Positions 19,210 to 27,033 of a stretch of 64,000 nt of DNA are shown in pieces. Position numbers and translations under genes: made by a program. The stretch comes from Flavobacterium sp. LC2016-13. Lineage in GTDB: Bacteria; Bacteroidota; Bacteroidia; Flavobacteriales; Flavobacteriaceae. The first letter of the stretch is position 1. Each line of letters opens with the position of its first letter. The stretch spans positions 186,001-250,000 of the forward strand of contig NZ_WMDQ01000001.1 in the NCBI RefSeq assembly GCF_009707955.1, read 5' to 3'. The notes beneath the pieces were generated by a model that worked only from the letters and a program-made list of their open reading frames with translations, did not search any database and was not told the DNA's origin.

Positions 19210-19290
19210 CCACGAATTTCACAAATTTTCGCGAATTAATTTTCTAAGCATTGCGTATAAAAATTCGTGCAAATTCGTGCAATTCGTGGC
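19210..19290. repeat. Gene-less inverted repeat of the same family as the GxxExxY unit ends
   Basis: The left arm 19210-19238 starts GCCACGAATTTCAC and the right arm 19262-19290 ends GCAATTCGTGGC; about 24 of 29 positions pair. The centre of 23 bp has no open frame. The sequence clearly belongs to the family that bounds the GxxExxY gene at 7905-8391, so this copy is either an empty unit or the ancestral palindrome. Confidence 0.6.
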
Positions 19291-19338
19291 GAATCTTTTA
19301 CCGATTAGATTCATTACGGTACGACTCTACGAAACAAC

Positions 19339-19371
19339 AAACCCGACAGGTTTTAAAAACCTGTCGGGTTT
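19339..19371. terminator. Perfect 15-bp palindromic hairpin downstream of the SulP gene
   Basis: AAACCCGACAGGTTT (19339-19353) and AAACCTGTCGGGTTT (19357-19371) pair perfectly around a 3-nt centre. It lies 57 bp beyond the SulP stop codon (minus strand). There is no long T-run, so it may be a terminator, a dispersed palindromic repeat or both. I classify it as a probable terminator on position. Confidence 0.5.
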
Positions 19372-19427
19372 ACCGCAACGTAAATAAAAGTATATACTTT
19401 AATTCACCACTAATAATTCATCATTAC

Positions 19428-20957
19428 TTAAGAAACTACTTTATACGTAGGATCTTCAATCACATTGACATTAATAACGGCATCTGCATTTTTAAGTAAT
19501 TGTCTGCAATCTTCGCTTAAATGCTGTAACTCTATTATTTTATTTTCCTGAAGGTATTTTTTAGTCAGATTGTTTAGAGCTTCAATTGCAGACATATCAG
19601 CAACACGACTTTCTTTAAAATCAATTATTACATGATTTGGATCGTTTTGTACATCAAACTTTTCCATAAAAGCTGCTATCGAACCAAAAAACAAAGGCCC
19701 GTAAATTTGATAATGTTTCACTCCTGCTTCATCAATAAAATGACGTGCACGAATTCTTTTCGCACTTTCCCAGGCAAAAACCAGAGCTGAAATAATCACA
19801 CCAATCAAAACTGCCAAAGCAAGATTATGCAATAAAATTGTAATGACGGCAACGAGGATTCCAACAAAAATATCGTGTTTCGGCATTTTATTAATAACCT
19901 TAAAGCTTGCCCATTCAAAAGTAGTAATTGCCACCATCATCATAACGCCAACCAGAGCTGCCATTGGCAATTTTCCGATTACGGGTACTCCAAAAAGTAT
20001 AATTAACAGAATTGTTAAAGAGGCAATTATTCCTGAAAGTCGGGCTCTAGAACCTGCACCAAGATTCACTAAAGTTTGTGCAATCATCGGACAGCCTCCC
20101 ATCCCGAAAAAGAAACCGTTTAAAATATTCGAACTTCCTTGTGCAATGCATTCTCTGTTACTATTTCCGCGTGTTCCGGTAATTTCATCTACTAAATTCA
20201 GCGTAAGCAAACCTTCAGTCAAACCAACGGCTGCAACAATAACAGAATAAGGAAATATCACTTTAAAAGTTTCAAAAGAAATTGGAATATTGGGAATATG
20301 AAATGGAGGAAATCCACCTTGAACCGATGCAATATCCTGAACGGTTTTTGTTTCTATATTGAATATAATTACAATGGCAAAAACTACCATTATGGCTACT
20401 AAAGAAGCCGGAACCGTTTTTGTAATTTTAGGAAAAAGCAAAACAATACTAATTGTAAGCGCAACTAAACCTAACATAATATATAAAGGTGTGCCTTGCA
20501 ACCAGCCAACTTGCCCATTTACTATGGTTTTAAATTGTTCTAATTGTGACATGAAAATTACAACTGCCAATCCGTTTACGAAACCAAACATAACGGGCTG
20601 AGGCACCAATCGAATAAATTTTCCGAGTTTAAAAAGTCCGATACAAATTTGTACTACCCCGCCTAAAGCGACGGCTGCAAAAACATACTCTATACCATGC
20701 GATTTCATTAAAGCGATTAAAACGATTACGGTTGCTCCCGCCCCGCCAGAAATCATTCCGGGTCTTCCTCCAAAAATCGCAGTCACTAAACCGGCAATAA
20801 AAGCAGCGTACAAACCTACCAAAGGTGGAAATCCGGCTAAAATTGCAAACGATAATGATTCAGGAATCATTGTCATCGCCACTGTTAAACCAGCTAAAAT
20901 TTCATTTTTATAATTGACTTTTTGGGTAAAGTCAAAGAGAGACAAGGCTTTTTTCAT
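19428..20957 (-). CDS. SulP family inorganic anion transporter with STAS domain
   Basis: 509 residues from the ATG at 20957 (the open frame extends three codons further to a TTG). About 10-12 membrane helices occupy residues 20-390, with the SulP signature in GLTVAMTMIPESLSFAILAG near the N-terminus and GGCPMIAQTLVNLGAGSRAR in the middle. A cytoplasmic STAS domain follows (about 395-505, VIIDFKESRVADMSAIEAL). The family exchanges or imports sulfate, bicarbonate or other anions; the substrate is not predictable. No sulfur-assimilation gene is adjacent. It appears monocistronic. Confidence 0.92.
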   Translation of the reverse strand: MKKALSLFDFTQKVNYKNEILAGLTVAMTMIPESLSFAILAGFPPLVGLYAAFIAGLVTAIFGGRPGMISGGAGATVIVLIALMKSHGIEYVFAAVALGGVVQICIGLFKLGKFIRLVPQPVMFGFVNGLAVVIFMSQLEQFKTIVNGQVGWLQGTPLYIMLGLVALTISIVLLFPKITKTVPASLVAIMVVFAIVIIFNIETKTVQDIASVQGGFPPFHIPNIPISFETFKVIFPYSVIVAAVGLTEGLLTLNLVDEITGTRGNSNRECIAQGSSNILNGFFFGMGGCPMIAQTLVNLGAGSRARLSGIIASLTILLIILFGVPVIGKLPMAALVGVMMMVAITTFEWASFKVINKMPKHDIFVGILVAVITILLHNLALAVLIGVIISALVFAWESAKRIRARHFIDEAGVKHYQIYGPLFFGSIAAFMEKFDVQNDPNHVIIDFKESRVADMSAIEALNNLTKKYLQENKIIELQHLSEDCRQLLKNADAVINVNVIEDPTYKVVS

Positions 20958-21173
20958 AAGCCGCAAATTTAAAGAATAATTTACTGCAAACCCAATAAAA
21001 CGTCTCTATGCCAAAATACCGTTTAACAAAATTGTTCTAAAAACAATTCTATAACTAAAAGAATAAAACTTATCATATTTCAAAAATGTAATTATTTCAA
21101 AATTTTCTTCGTGCTTCATTATAAGTCTTGCCAAAAAAATTTATGACATCAAAATTATTGATAATCTATTATA

Positions 21174-21200
21174 AAAAAACGGGTATTTTTACCCTTTTTT
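21174..21200 (-). terminator. Hairpin terminator downstream of the small ferredoxin-like-type gene
   Basis: GGGTA (21181-21185) and TACCC (21190-21194) pair around TTTT. A-run on the left (21174-21179) and T-run on the right (21195-21200) make it bidirectional. It directly follows the stop codon of the minus-strand gene at 21220. Confidence 0.7.
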
Positions 21201-21219
21201 CAAATAGTAATAAAATAAG

Positions 21220-21432
21220 TTATTCTAGTGCAACACAAACATATCCCAGACAATTTACATAATCTATGATATTTTTGGGTTCAAGTTCAGCACCTTCAAC
21301 CCTTAATATTTTATCACAATCTTCTAAATCAAAATTGATTTTATAATCCGGAAACTGACTTTGAATAACGGCGATAACATAATTTTTATCTGCTTCTTTC
21401 TGAACGTTTGTTTTAAAAACCTCAACAACCAT
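21220..21432 (-). CDS. Small conserved protein, HMA/ferredoxin-like-type fold (paralogue of the gene at 48767)
   Basis: 70 residues. The pattern beta (VVEVFKTNV), helix (DKNYVIAVIQSQFP), beta (KINFDLEDCDKILRVEG), helix (PKNIIDYVNCLGY), beta (VCVALE) is that of a ferredoxin-like domain such as heavy-metal-associated proteins, but the metal-binding CxxC is absent. It aligns along its length with the small gene inside the ECF-sigma operon (MHIESYKTDV, INFDLEDCDKILRVE versus MNFDLENNDHILRIE). It lies 29 bp downstream of an outer-membrane protein gene on the same strand and ends at a terminator. Function unknown. Confidence 0.65.
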   Translation of the reverse strand: MVVEVFKTNVQKEADKNYVIAVIQSQFPDYKINFDLEDCDKILRVEGAELEPKNIIDYVNCLGYVCVALE

Positions 21433-21461
21433 AATTATTTGTTTTTAATTATTGAATCTGA

Positions 21462-22442
21462 TTAAAAAGGATTGTAGGATATTCCGAATCTAAAATATCC
21501 CTGAGTATCTTCTGTATGGTCATAAACATAACGATTGGTGCGTTCGCCTTTTGCGGTAATTCGCGTGCTTAATACGTTATTTACTCCGGCTTTAAGAAAA
21601 CTGATTACTTTTGGCGTAATGCTGTATTCATAAGTAATGCCCGACTTTAACTCCAACTGATTTAACTCATAAATCCCCTTCAGATTTGAGGTGTTTAAAT
21701 TTAAGTAAAAACTTTCAGAATTTAACTCTGTTCCTAAGGAAATTCGTCCGTTTTCTAACAACTCTCTTCTAAACAATAATCGTTGTGGTAAAATAAAATC
21801 AATATCCCATTTCGAGTCTGTAAACTTATGATTGTAAGTAAAAAGCGGTGTAATCGGAATTATAGATGAAGGATCTAACATTGCCAAAGCACCAATAGTA
21901 ATCGTTGTATTTTCTGTTCTTTTAACCACTATGTTTGCCGTTACAAAACCTTTTACACGTTGTACATTTTCCTGATTTCCATCAACTGTTGCGGTTGCAT
22001 TATAAATAACAGGTTTACTAAAAAGAGTCGACATATAAGTTGCGCTCACCGCGGCCGCCAGATAATGAAAATCCTGCTGGTTTCTGGTGTAGGTTTCTGC
22101 TGAAGAATAATTGTAAATATCACCAAAATTGTAGCTTTCATATTTATAACGCAAAGAGCCTGTTAAAACAAAACGCTTAGAATCACTTTTATAAAACGGC
22201 ATGTTGAATGCAACTTTTAATCGGTTATGACTTTCGATTCTTCCTCTTTCAAAATCATTTCCAAAAAGTTCCGAATCATAATTTGTCGGGCCTAATTGTT
22301 CGTATTGCACATCAAAAGTTCTGGTTGTCGGAAATTTATCTGTTACCGCTTTACCAAAGGTTTTCATACCCGGTTCTTTTTCCTGAGCCATACTTTGCAA
22401 AGAGGTACAGACGAATATTACAGAAATGATTCTTGCTTTCAT
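21462..22442 (-). CDS. Probable outer-membrane beta-barrel protein (DUF6268-like)
   Basis: 326 residues with a signal peptide ending around SMAQEKEPG. The rest is alternating amphipathic strands (GSLRYKYESYNFGD, LYLNLNTS-type) and ends in aromatic-terminated YFRFGISYNPF, as expected for an outer-membrane barrel. The pattern resembles the DUF6268 barrels of Bacteroidota, but I cannot confirm this. It is divergent from the histidine kinase gene, with a 182-bp shared control region containing a direct repeat, so it may be a target of that two-component system. Confidence 0.65.
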   Translation of the reverse strand: MKARIISVIFVCTSLQSMAQEKEPGMKTFGKAVTDKFPTTRTFDVQYEQLGPTNYDSELFGNDFERGRIESHNRLKVAFNMPFYKSDSKRFVLTGSLRYKYESYNFGDIYNYSSAETYTRNQQDFHYLAAAVSATYMSTLFSKPVIYNATATVDGNQENVQRVKGFVTANIVVKRTENTTITIGALAMLDPSSIIPITPLFTYNHKFTDSKWDIDFILPQRLLFRRELLENGRISLGTELNSESFYLNLNTSNLKGIYELNQLELKSGITYEYSITPKVISFLKAGVNNVLSTRITAKGERTNRYVYDHTEDTQGYFRFGISYNPF

Positions 22443-22530
22443 AAATGATGTAAAAATTAAATTTTGTTTTTGAATGGTATTTCAAATGCGGTTCAAAAGT
22501 AATCGAGAAGCTTCTATTATTATAGTATAA

Positions 22531-22565
22531 TTATACCAATGGCGTATCATTTATACCAATGGCGT
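22531..22565. promoter_or_regulatory. Tandem 15-bp direct repeat, candidate LytTR binding site
   Basis: TTATACCAATGGCGT occurs exactly twice, at 22531-22545 and 22551-22565, with a 20-bp period (two helical turns). LytTR regulators bind paired direct repeats on one face of DNA, and this site lies between a putative outer-membrane gene and a kinase/LytTR-regulator pair. The binding assignment is inference. A separate -7-like box TAATTTTG at 22612-22619 sits only 5 bp before the kinase ATG. Confidence 0.6.
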
Positions 22566-22624
22566 TCGTATAATTTTATGCTGCAAACAACTATAAACTA
22601 TAATATTACCTTAATTTTGCCGTT

Positions 22625-23620
22625 ATGACGATTCTTAAAGTATATCAGAATTTTTTCTTCCGGAACCTCATCGTGCACACTTTTATCTTTTTGGTGATTT
22701 TGGCCTGTGTGTATGACGAAATACGATTAGATGGCCACAGTTGGTCATACATGATTAGTAAAATAACGGTTGGTTATTTTCCTTGCATTGTATGGATTAC
22801 AATTTTCAATCTTTTTATCATCAAACCTTTCTTATTCAAGAAAAAGGCTAAAACATTCTTTATACTTTTTGCCATTTACTGGACTTGTTTTTACTTTTTC
22901 ATGAATTGGTTTTTTCCTCTTATGGGTTTAGGGAATTTTAAAACGCTTCAAATATTATCGCTGATTATTAACGGAATGTTTTTTTATTTTATTCATGTTG
23001 TGATCACGAAAAAAATCATGGATACTGATAAAGATATCATGAATTTTAAGTCTGAACTTTCGTTTTTAAAACAGCAGCTCAATCCGCATTTTTTGTTGAA
23101 TGCGATGAATAATTTGTATGGAGAATCGTTATCTGAACCGGATAAATTGCCGGACAGGATTTTGAATCTTTCAGACATGCTGCGTTATCAGATTGAAGCC
23201 ACGAAAAAAGATTATGTTTTAATAGATGATGAACTCGATTTCATTAAAAAATATGTTGATTATTATACTTTTAGAAACGAAAGATTAGCCGTAACTCAAA
23301 AGTATGATGGTACTTTTGATACGATCGAAATTCCGCCTTTGTTCTTTTTGCCTTTGGTCGAAAATGCCGTTAAGTTTTCCGGAGAAACTGCCGAGCCTTT
23401 TATCAACATTGATTTGAAGGTGAAATGTCAAAATTTATCTTTTACAATAAAAAACAACTATCTCGATTCTGGTTCGCGGCTTTCGAGCACGGGAATTGGA
23501 ATTGAAAACCTAAAAAGGCGTCTTGAGGTTTACGGTTTAAAACATGAACTTAACTGCAAAAAAGAAAAGAATACTTTTACAGTAAAATTAAATATATGGC
23601 ATCTTCCTACCGCTGTTTGA
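22625..23620 (+). CDS. LytS/YehU-type sensor histidine kinase
   Basis: 331 residues. Four membrane helices lie in residues 12-128 with almost no extracytoplasmic domain, so the signal is probably sensed in the membrane. The phosphoacceptor region is LKQQLNPHFLLNAMNNLY with His155. The N-box is PLVENAVKFSGE and the G-box STGIGIENLKRRL. This is the His_kinase family without a classical H-box. Its stop overlaps the start of the LytTR regulator by 25 bp, so the two are translated as a pair. Confidence 0.93.
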   Translation: MTILKVYQNFFFRNLIVHTFIFLVILACVYDEIRLDGHSWSYMISKITVGYFPCIVWITIFNLFIIKPFLFKKKAKTFFILFAIYWTCFYFFMNWFFPLMGLGNFKTLQILSLIINGMFFYFIHVVITKKIMDTDKDIMNFKSELSFLKQQLNPHFLLNAMNNLYGESLSEPDKLPDRILNLSDMLRYQIEATKKDYVLIDDELDFIKKYVDYYTFRNERLAVTQKYDGTFDTIEIPPLFFLPLVENAVKFSGETAEPFINIDLKVKCQNLSFTIKNNYLDSGSRLSSTGIGIENLKRRLEVYGLKHELNCKKEKNTFTVKLNIWHLPTAV

Positions 23621-24306
23621 TTATAGATGACGAATCGCCTGCACACAAGGCGCTCGCATCGCATATTTCGAAATTTGAAGATCTGGAACATTCCGGAAGT
23701 GCTTTTAGCGGAATGGAAGCGGTAAAAATGCTGAACGCCAATAGTTACGATATTATTTTTTTGGATATTAATATGCCTCTAATTTCAGGCGTCGAATTGA
23801 TGGAGTTACAACCCAATCGACCGCTTACGATTGTTACAACTGCTTATTCTGATTACGCACTTTCGGCTTATCAAAACGATGCGATAGATTATTTACTAAA
23901 ACCTATTTCATTCGAAAAATTCTCTAAAGCAATCGAAAAAGCTAAGATTTACTTTTCCGGTAAAAGCCTTAAAAAAGAAACTACTACCAACCAAAAAGTA
24001 CTTTCGCATCGTGTAAACGGGCAAATGATCGACACGCTTTTATGTGATATTATTTATATCGAAAGCCTTGGCAATTATATGAAACTGTATAGCGCGAAAC
24101 TTAAATCGCCTATTATCATTTATGGTTCACTTTCGAGCATTGCATCAGAAATTGACAGCACAAACTTCATTCAGGTACATCGTTCTTTTATCGTAAATGT
24201 CGATAAAATTAGTTCGGTTACCTTCAAAAATTTAACGATGTGCAATAATGAAATCATTCCTGTAGGACGAAAATACCAGATTTTGCTGGATAGTTTCTTT
24301 AAATAA
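23596..24306 (+). CDS. LytTR family response regulator
   Basis: 236 residues. The receiver domain is at 1-120 with phospho-acceptor Asp57 in FLDINMP, the acidic pair DDE near the start, and the conserved Lys in YLLKPIS. The LytTR DNA-binding domain covers about 130-235 (YIESLGNYMKLYS, VHRSFIVNVDKI, PVGRKYQILLDSFF). It is the partner of the overlapping kinase. The nearest candidate targets are its own promoter and the divergent barrel gene; the direct repeat between them has the expected helical spacing. Confidence 0.95.
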   Translation: MASSYRCLIIDDESPAHKALASHISKFEDLEHSGSAFSGMEAVKMLNANSYDIIFLDINMPLISGVELMELQPNRPLTIVTTAYSDYALSAYQNDAIDYLLKPISFEKFSKAIEKAKIYFSGKSLKKETTTNQKVLSHRVNGQMIDTLLCDIIYIESLGNYMKLYSAKLKSPIIIYGSLSSIASEIDSTNFIQVHRSFIVNVDKISSVTFKNLTMCNNEIIPVGRKYQILLDSFFK

Positions 24307-24377
24307 ACCGTGCTTAATTCTTAATTTATAAAAATCTAAACTTTAAATAGCTGAACTTTTTTTTGTAATAAAAAACC

Positions 24378-24421
24378 GTATAAATACGTATTGTGGGTTT
24401 TGTGGATTTTTGGTAATATTG
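24378..24421 (+). promoter_or_regulatory. Promoter with GTATAAATAC box, copy 1
   Basis: GTATAAATAC at 24378-24387, TTG at 24391-24393 and TAATATTG at 24414-24421. The distance from the start of the box to TTG is 13 bp and from the box to the -7 element 36 bp, identical to copy 2 at 24693. No protein-coding frame follows before the terminator at 24649-24680, so the product is probably a short RNA. Confidence 0.6.
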
Positions 24422-24427
24422 TTTATT

Positions 24428-24680
24428 CAAAACCACCTAATTTCAAAGTTCCACGAAGTATTTTCCTTTATTCTACAAAGTATCATTGCAAAGCTCTGTT
24501 AATGTCTCTGTCTTTGCCACCTAAAAGCGATTCGTTTTATAAGTATTATAACTAATATTAAAAAACATATCGCATAAAGTCAAGAGACTTTGTAGAATGG
24601 GATTTTACTGAAACTTCCTTTAAAAAATACTTTTACCAAAATATCAAGAATCTCAATTTTAAACAGTTGAGATTTTTTTT
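24428..24680 (+). ncRNA. Candidate small RNA between the LytTR gene and the secreted-protein pair
   Basis: About 250 nt between promoter copy 1 and a rho-independent terminator. I see no open frame with a plausible protein. It contains a 12-bp inverted pair, ATTCTACAAAGT (24470-24481) and ACTTTGTAGAAT (24587-24598), that would close a long hairpin. The ends are inferred from the promoter and terminator. It could also be the leader of an unrecognised short peptide. Confidence 0.4.
24649..24680 (+). terminator. Rho-independent terminator of the candidate small RNA
   Basis: AATCTCAA (24649-24656) and TTGAGATT (24667-24674) pair around a 10-nt loop, followed by T to 24680. It lies just upstream of the second GTATAAATAC-type promoter, so it isolates that promoter from read-through. 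Confidence 0.8.
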
Positions 24681-24692
24681 GTACTAAAAAAC

Positions 24693-24736
24693 GTGTAAAT
24701 ACTTATTGCATTTTATTCTAATTAGTACTAATATTG
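24693..24736 (+). promoter_or_regulatory. Promoter with GTATAAATAC-type box, copy 2
   Basis: GTGTAAATAC at 24693-24702, TTG at 24706-24708 and TAATATTG at 24729-24736, with the same internal distances as copy 1. It drives the two-gene unit at 24854-26294 with a leader of about 110 nt. Confidence 0.6.
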
Positions 24737-24853
24737 TTTAATAAGTTAAAATGCCATTACTCGCCAAAACACTAATTACTATTTAAACAATTAAGCACTC
24801 GCAAACCGAAAAGAGGTAACAGAGTAGGTAAAAATTTAAATTATCCAAAAATC

Positions 24854-25159
24854 ATGATTAATGTAACCCTAAATGTTTATGGTGGTAAAGCACCTAATCC
24901 TATTAAAGTTGTTATTGATAATATTAATAATACGAATGACTTTTATTACCACAGCAAGTCTTCCTTTAATCAAAATTTTGATTTGCCCGATGGTAAATAT
25001 ATGATGACGGTTTCAGGCATTAATCCTTCTTCTGCAAATGCCCACACTGACATTAAAGTTACTGGCGAATTCTCAGTCGGTCCATTACATAATGACCACA
25101 GAGATGTAAGCTCTCAATTTTATTCTGAAATTTTTTATTTTGAAATCTTAACATCATAA
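24854..25159 (+). CDS. Small beta-rich protein of unknown function
   Basis: 101 residues without a signal peptide. The sequence looks like a single all-beta sandwich: alternating strands MINVTLNVYGG, PIKVVIDNIN, FDLPDGKYMMTVSGINPS, DIKVTGEFSVGP and a Phe/Tyr-rich end SQFYSEIFYFEIL. No catalytic motif. It is separated by 1 bp from the secreted protein gene downstream, so both belong to one unit under the GTATAAATAC-type promoter at 24693. I do not recognise the family. The compact beta fold with a DGKY turn suggests a carbohydrate- or protein-binding module, but that is speculation. Confidence 0.6.
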   Translation: MINVTLNVYGGKAPNPIKVVIDNINNTNDFYYHSKSSFNQNFDLPDGKYMMTVSGINPSSANAHTDIKVTGEFSVGPLHNDHRDVSSQFYSEIFYFEILTS

Positions 25160-25160
25160 T

Positions 25161-26294
25161 ATGAAAACTAAAATCATTTTTATTTCTATTATATTGTTAT
25201 TCACGACAATTAGTAAATCTCAATCGACTGATACTTCTAAAAGTGACATCATAAACTTTAATGAGAAAACTAAATCGGGAAACTACAAAGATATCCTCAC
25301 CAGTTTTTTTCAATTAGCGACAACTAATTTATCTGGCGACGAAAAAACGATAGATTTTAACTCTACTCTTTTTGCATTAAAGGCAAAAGCCAATCCTGAA
25401 TTAGAAAGAGATATTAATTATATTAAAGAAACATTTTCAAGAAACTTACAATTTAATTTTAAAGCTAATCTAAATAAAGATTTTAAATACACTGGTTTTA
25501 CCGGAGGATTGACTTATGCTATAATAAATGGCCGAGACAAAAGTGTGGTCGAATTTGGTAAAGATTTCGACAGTTTATACACAGAATTTAATTCTAATTT
25601 GCAAAAAATTCAAGCGGATATCGTTGTCAAAATCGCAACTGACGAAAGATTAAAACCCGAAGAAAAAGAAGCAAAACTAAAAGACTTTAATGACAATATA
25701 ATAAACCGATACATCAACAAGGAAGACATTACTTCTAAAGACAGCGATCTGGTCGCGGAATTTAATCTGCAATTAAAAAACAACAATGCCAGTACACAAG
25801 ATCTATTAGAAAAAGTACATGCATACAAAAACAAGTTTTACCAAGAAGTTGAATCAAAGGCACTTTGGACAATTGCTGTAGACGGAACTGCGAATAAAGA
25901 GGGCAAATTTAATAAAGCTTCTATTGGAACTATTTTTCTCAAAGGCAATAAAGAAGCCTGGAATGAAATTGATCTTCGGGCAAAATTCATTTATGCCGAT
26001 ACTTTAGTAACAGAACATTTACCAAGAACAGCATTAGATGTCAAAGCCGGAATGAATTTTAAAATAGGTAAAGCTCCGCAACAACAAAGCTATTTTGAAA
26101 TTAAAGTAGCTGGAGAATACAATAAAATATTCAATAATGTATTACCAGATGAAGATAGCGAAGTAATTACAGCAAACGCAGAAATTAGAATTAGAATAGC
26201 CAATGATCTTTGGGTTCCTCTGATTGTAAAATATGATATTGAAAATTCGAATTTTCTGGGGTTTTTAAATGTCACGTATAATTTTGGTATTTAG
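25161..26294 (+). CDS. Exported protein of unknown function, possibly surface or outer-membrane associated
   Basis: 377 residues. The N-terminal signal peptide (FISIILLFTTISKSQ) marks export. Residues 25-130 and 215-377 are rich in beta-strand patterns (NLQFNFKANLNKDFKYTGF; YFEIKVAGEYNKIFN). A charged helical insertion with coiled-coil character lies at about 130-215. The end NFLGFLNVTYNFGI has the alternating aromatic pattern of a barrel C-terminus. It has no type IX sorting domain that I can see. Partner of the 101-residue gene directly upstream, and it ends at a terminator at 26353. Family not recognised. Confidence 0.6.
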   Translation: MKTKIIFISIILLFTTISKSQSTDTSKSDIINFNEKTKSGNYKDILTSFFQLATTNLSGDEKTIDFNSTLFALKAKANPELERDINYIKETFSRNLQFNFKANLNKDFKYTGFTGGLTYAIINGRDKSVVEFGKDFDSLYTEFNSNLQKIQADIVVKIATDERLKPEEKEAKLKDFNDNIINRYINKEDITSKDSDLVAEFNLQLKNNNASTQDLLEKVHAYKNKFYQEVESKALWTIAVDGTANKEGKFNKASIGTIFLKGNKEAWNEIDLRAKFIYADTLVTEHLPRTALDVKAGMNFKIGKAPQQQSYFEIKVAGEYNKIFNNVLPDEDSEVITANAEIRIRIANDLWVPLIVKYDIENSNFLGFLNVTYNFGI

Positions 26295-26352
26295 ATAGTT
26301 TATCAAGTTCTATAAAGTGTTTTGTAATTATTTCATTTTAGTTAGTATCAAA

Positions 26353-26386
26353 ACCTCCCTAAATTAATGTTTCGGGAGGTTTTTTT
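26353..26386 (+). terminator. Rho-independent terminator after the secreted-protein gene
   Basis: ACCTCCC (26353-26359) and GGGAGGT (26374-26380) form a perfect stem extended by A and T runs, with six T after it. It closes the 24854-26294 unit. Confidence 0.88.
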
Positions 26387-26721
26387 ATGCATGCAGATCC
26401 ATAATCTTCCTTTTTATGTTATTTAGGCTGATTTAAACTATCTTCTTTCGCTAAACTTTTTATCTCAATGTGACAAAAATATCACGTTATAACCCTAGAC
26501 ACTTACTAATAAAACTATATCATTTGCACAATATGTTTTAAAAGAAACAGGTATAAATACTGGGTGATTGGTTTTTATTTATTATTATACTTGTTGATAA
26601 GAATAAATTTTTTTTAAGATTATGGATTTCCGTAAAATCTTTAATTATTAACAACTAACCTTTGTTTAATATATTTTGATGGAATACAAATCATAACTAA
26701 TATTTATTAAAATAAATTATC
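26387..26721. other. Intergenic region before the PHP-ATPase cassette
   Basis: 335 bp, strongly AT-rich, no open frame of interest. The only recognisable element is the GTATAAATAC box at 26551-26560 (annotated separately). The region 26600-26720 is nearly all A and T and probably carries the leader of the cassette. Confidence 0.5.
26551..26593 (+). promoter_or_regulatory. GTATAAATAC box, copy 4, upstream of the PHP-ATPase cassette
   Basis: GTATAAATAC at 26551-26560 lies within AAACAGGTATAAATAC, 16 bp identical to the copy at 30820-30835. A -7-like element TATACTTG follows at 26586-26593, 35 bp after the box start, but the TTG is displaced (26568-26570). The core promoter is therefore weaker than in the other copies. 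It is 128 bp before the first gene of the cassette. Confidence 0.45.
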
Positions 26722-26973
26722 ATGATAACAATTGTAAATAATGTTAAAAAATTAAAAGAAAATCCTAAATCTTTTATAGATGCGAATGCTATTATAAATG
26801 AACAAATACAATTAATTATAAAAGACTTAACACAGAAAATAAAAAGAATTAACTCGCCACATGATGCTAAAGTTGTAATAAGTGGAGACTCAAAGGGGTT
26901 TTCGTTAAATATCGATTCAGAGGATGAAGAAACTATTAAATTAATTCAAAATGTTTTGGACCAATTAAAGTAA
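26722..26973 (+). CDS. Small protein of the PHP-ATPase cassette, unknown function
   Basis: 83 residues. An N-terminal helical half (MITIVNNVKKLKENPKSFID and QIQLIIKDLTQKIKR) is followed by a short beta segment (AKVVISGDSKGFSLNIDSED) and a final helix. No known motif, signal or membrane segment. It lies 60 bp before the PHP-ATPase gene with no terminator between them, so it is probably co-expressed. Its low-GC composition matches that gene. Possible roles are a regulator, inhibitor or partner of the ATPase; none is shown by sequence. Confidence 0.6.
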   Translation: MITIVNNVKKLKENPKSFIDANAIINEQIQLIIKDLTQKIKRINSPHDAKVVISGDSKGFSLNIDSEDEETIKLIQNVLDQLK

Positions 26974-27033
26974 CTCTTATACTAAAACAAAATATATCCT
27001 ATATACTTTTCTTGTAATTTTTAATCAAAAAAA

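Noticed and set aside
26600..26700. Origin-like AT-rich block before the PHP-ATPase cassette
   Set aside because: High AT content only; no iterons or DnaA-box clusters were visible.
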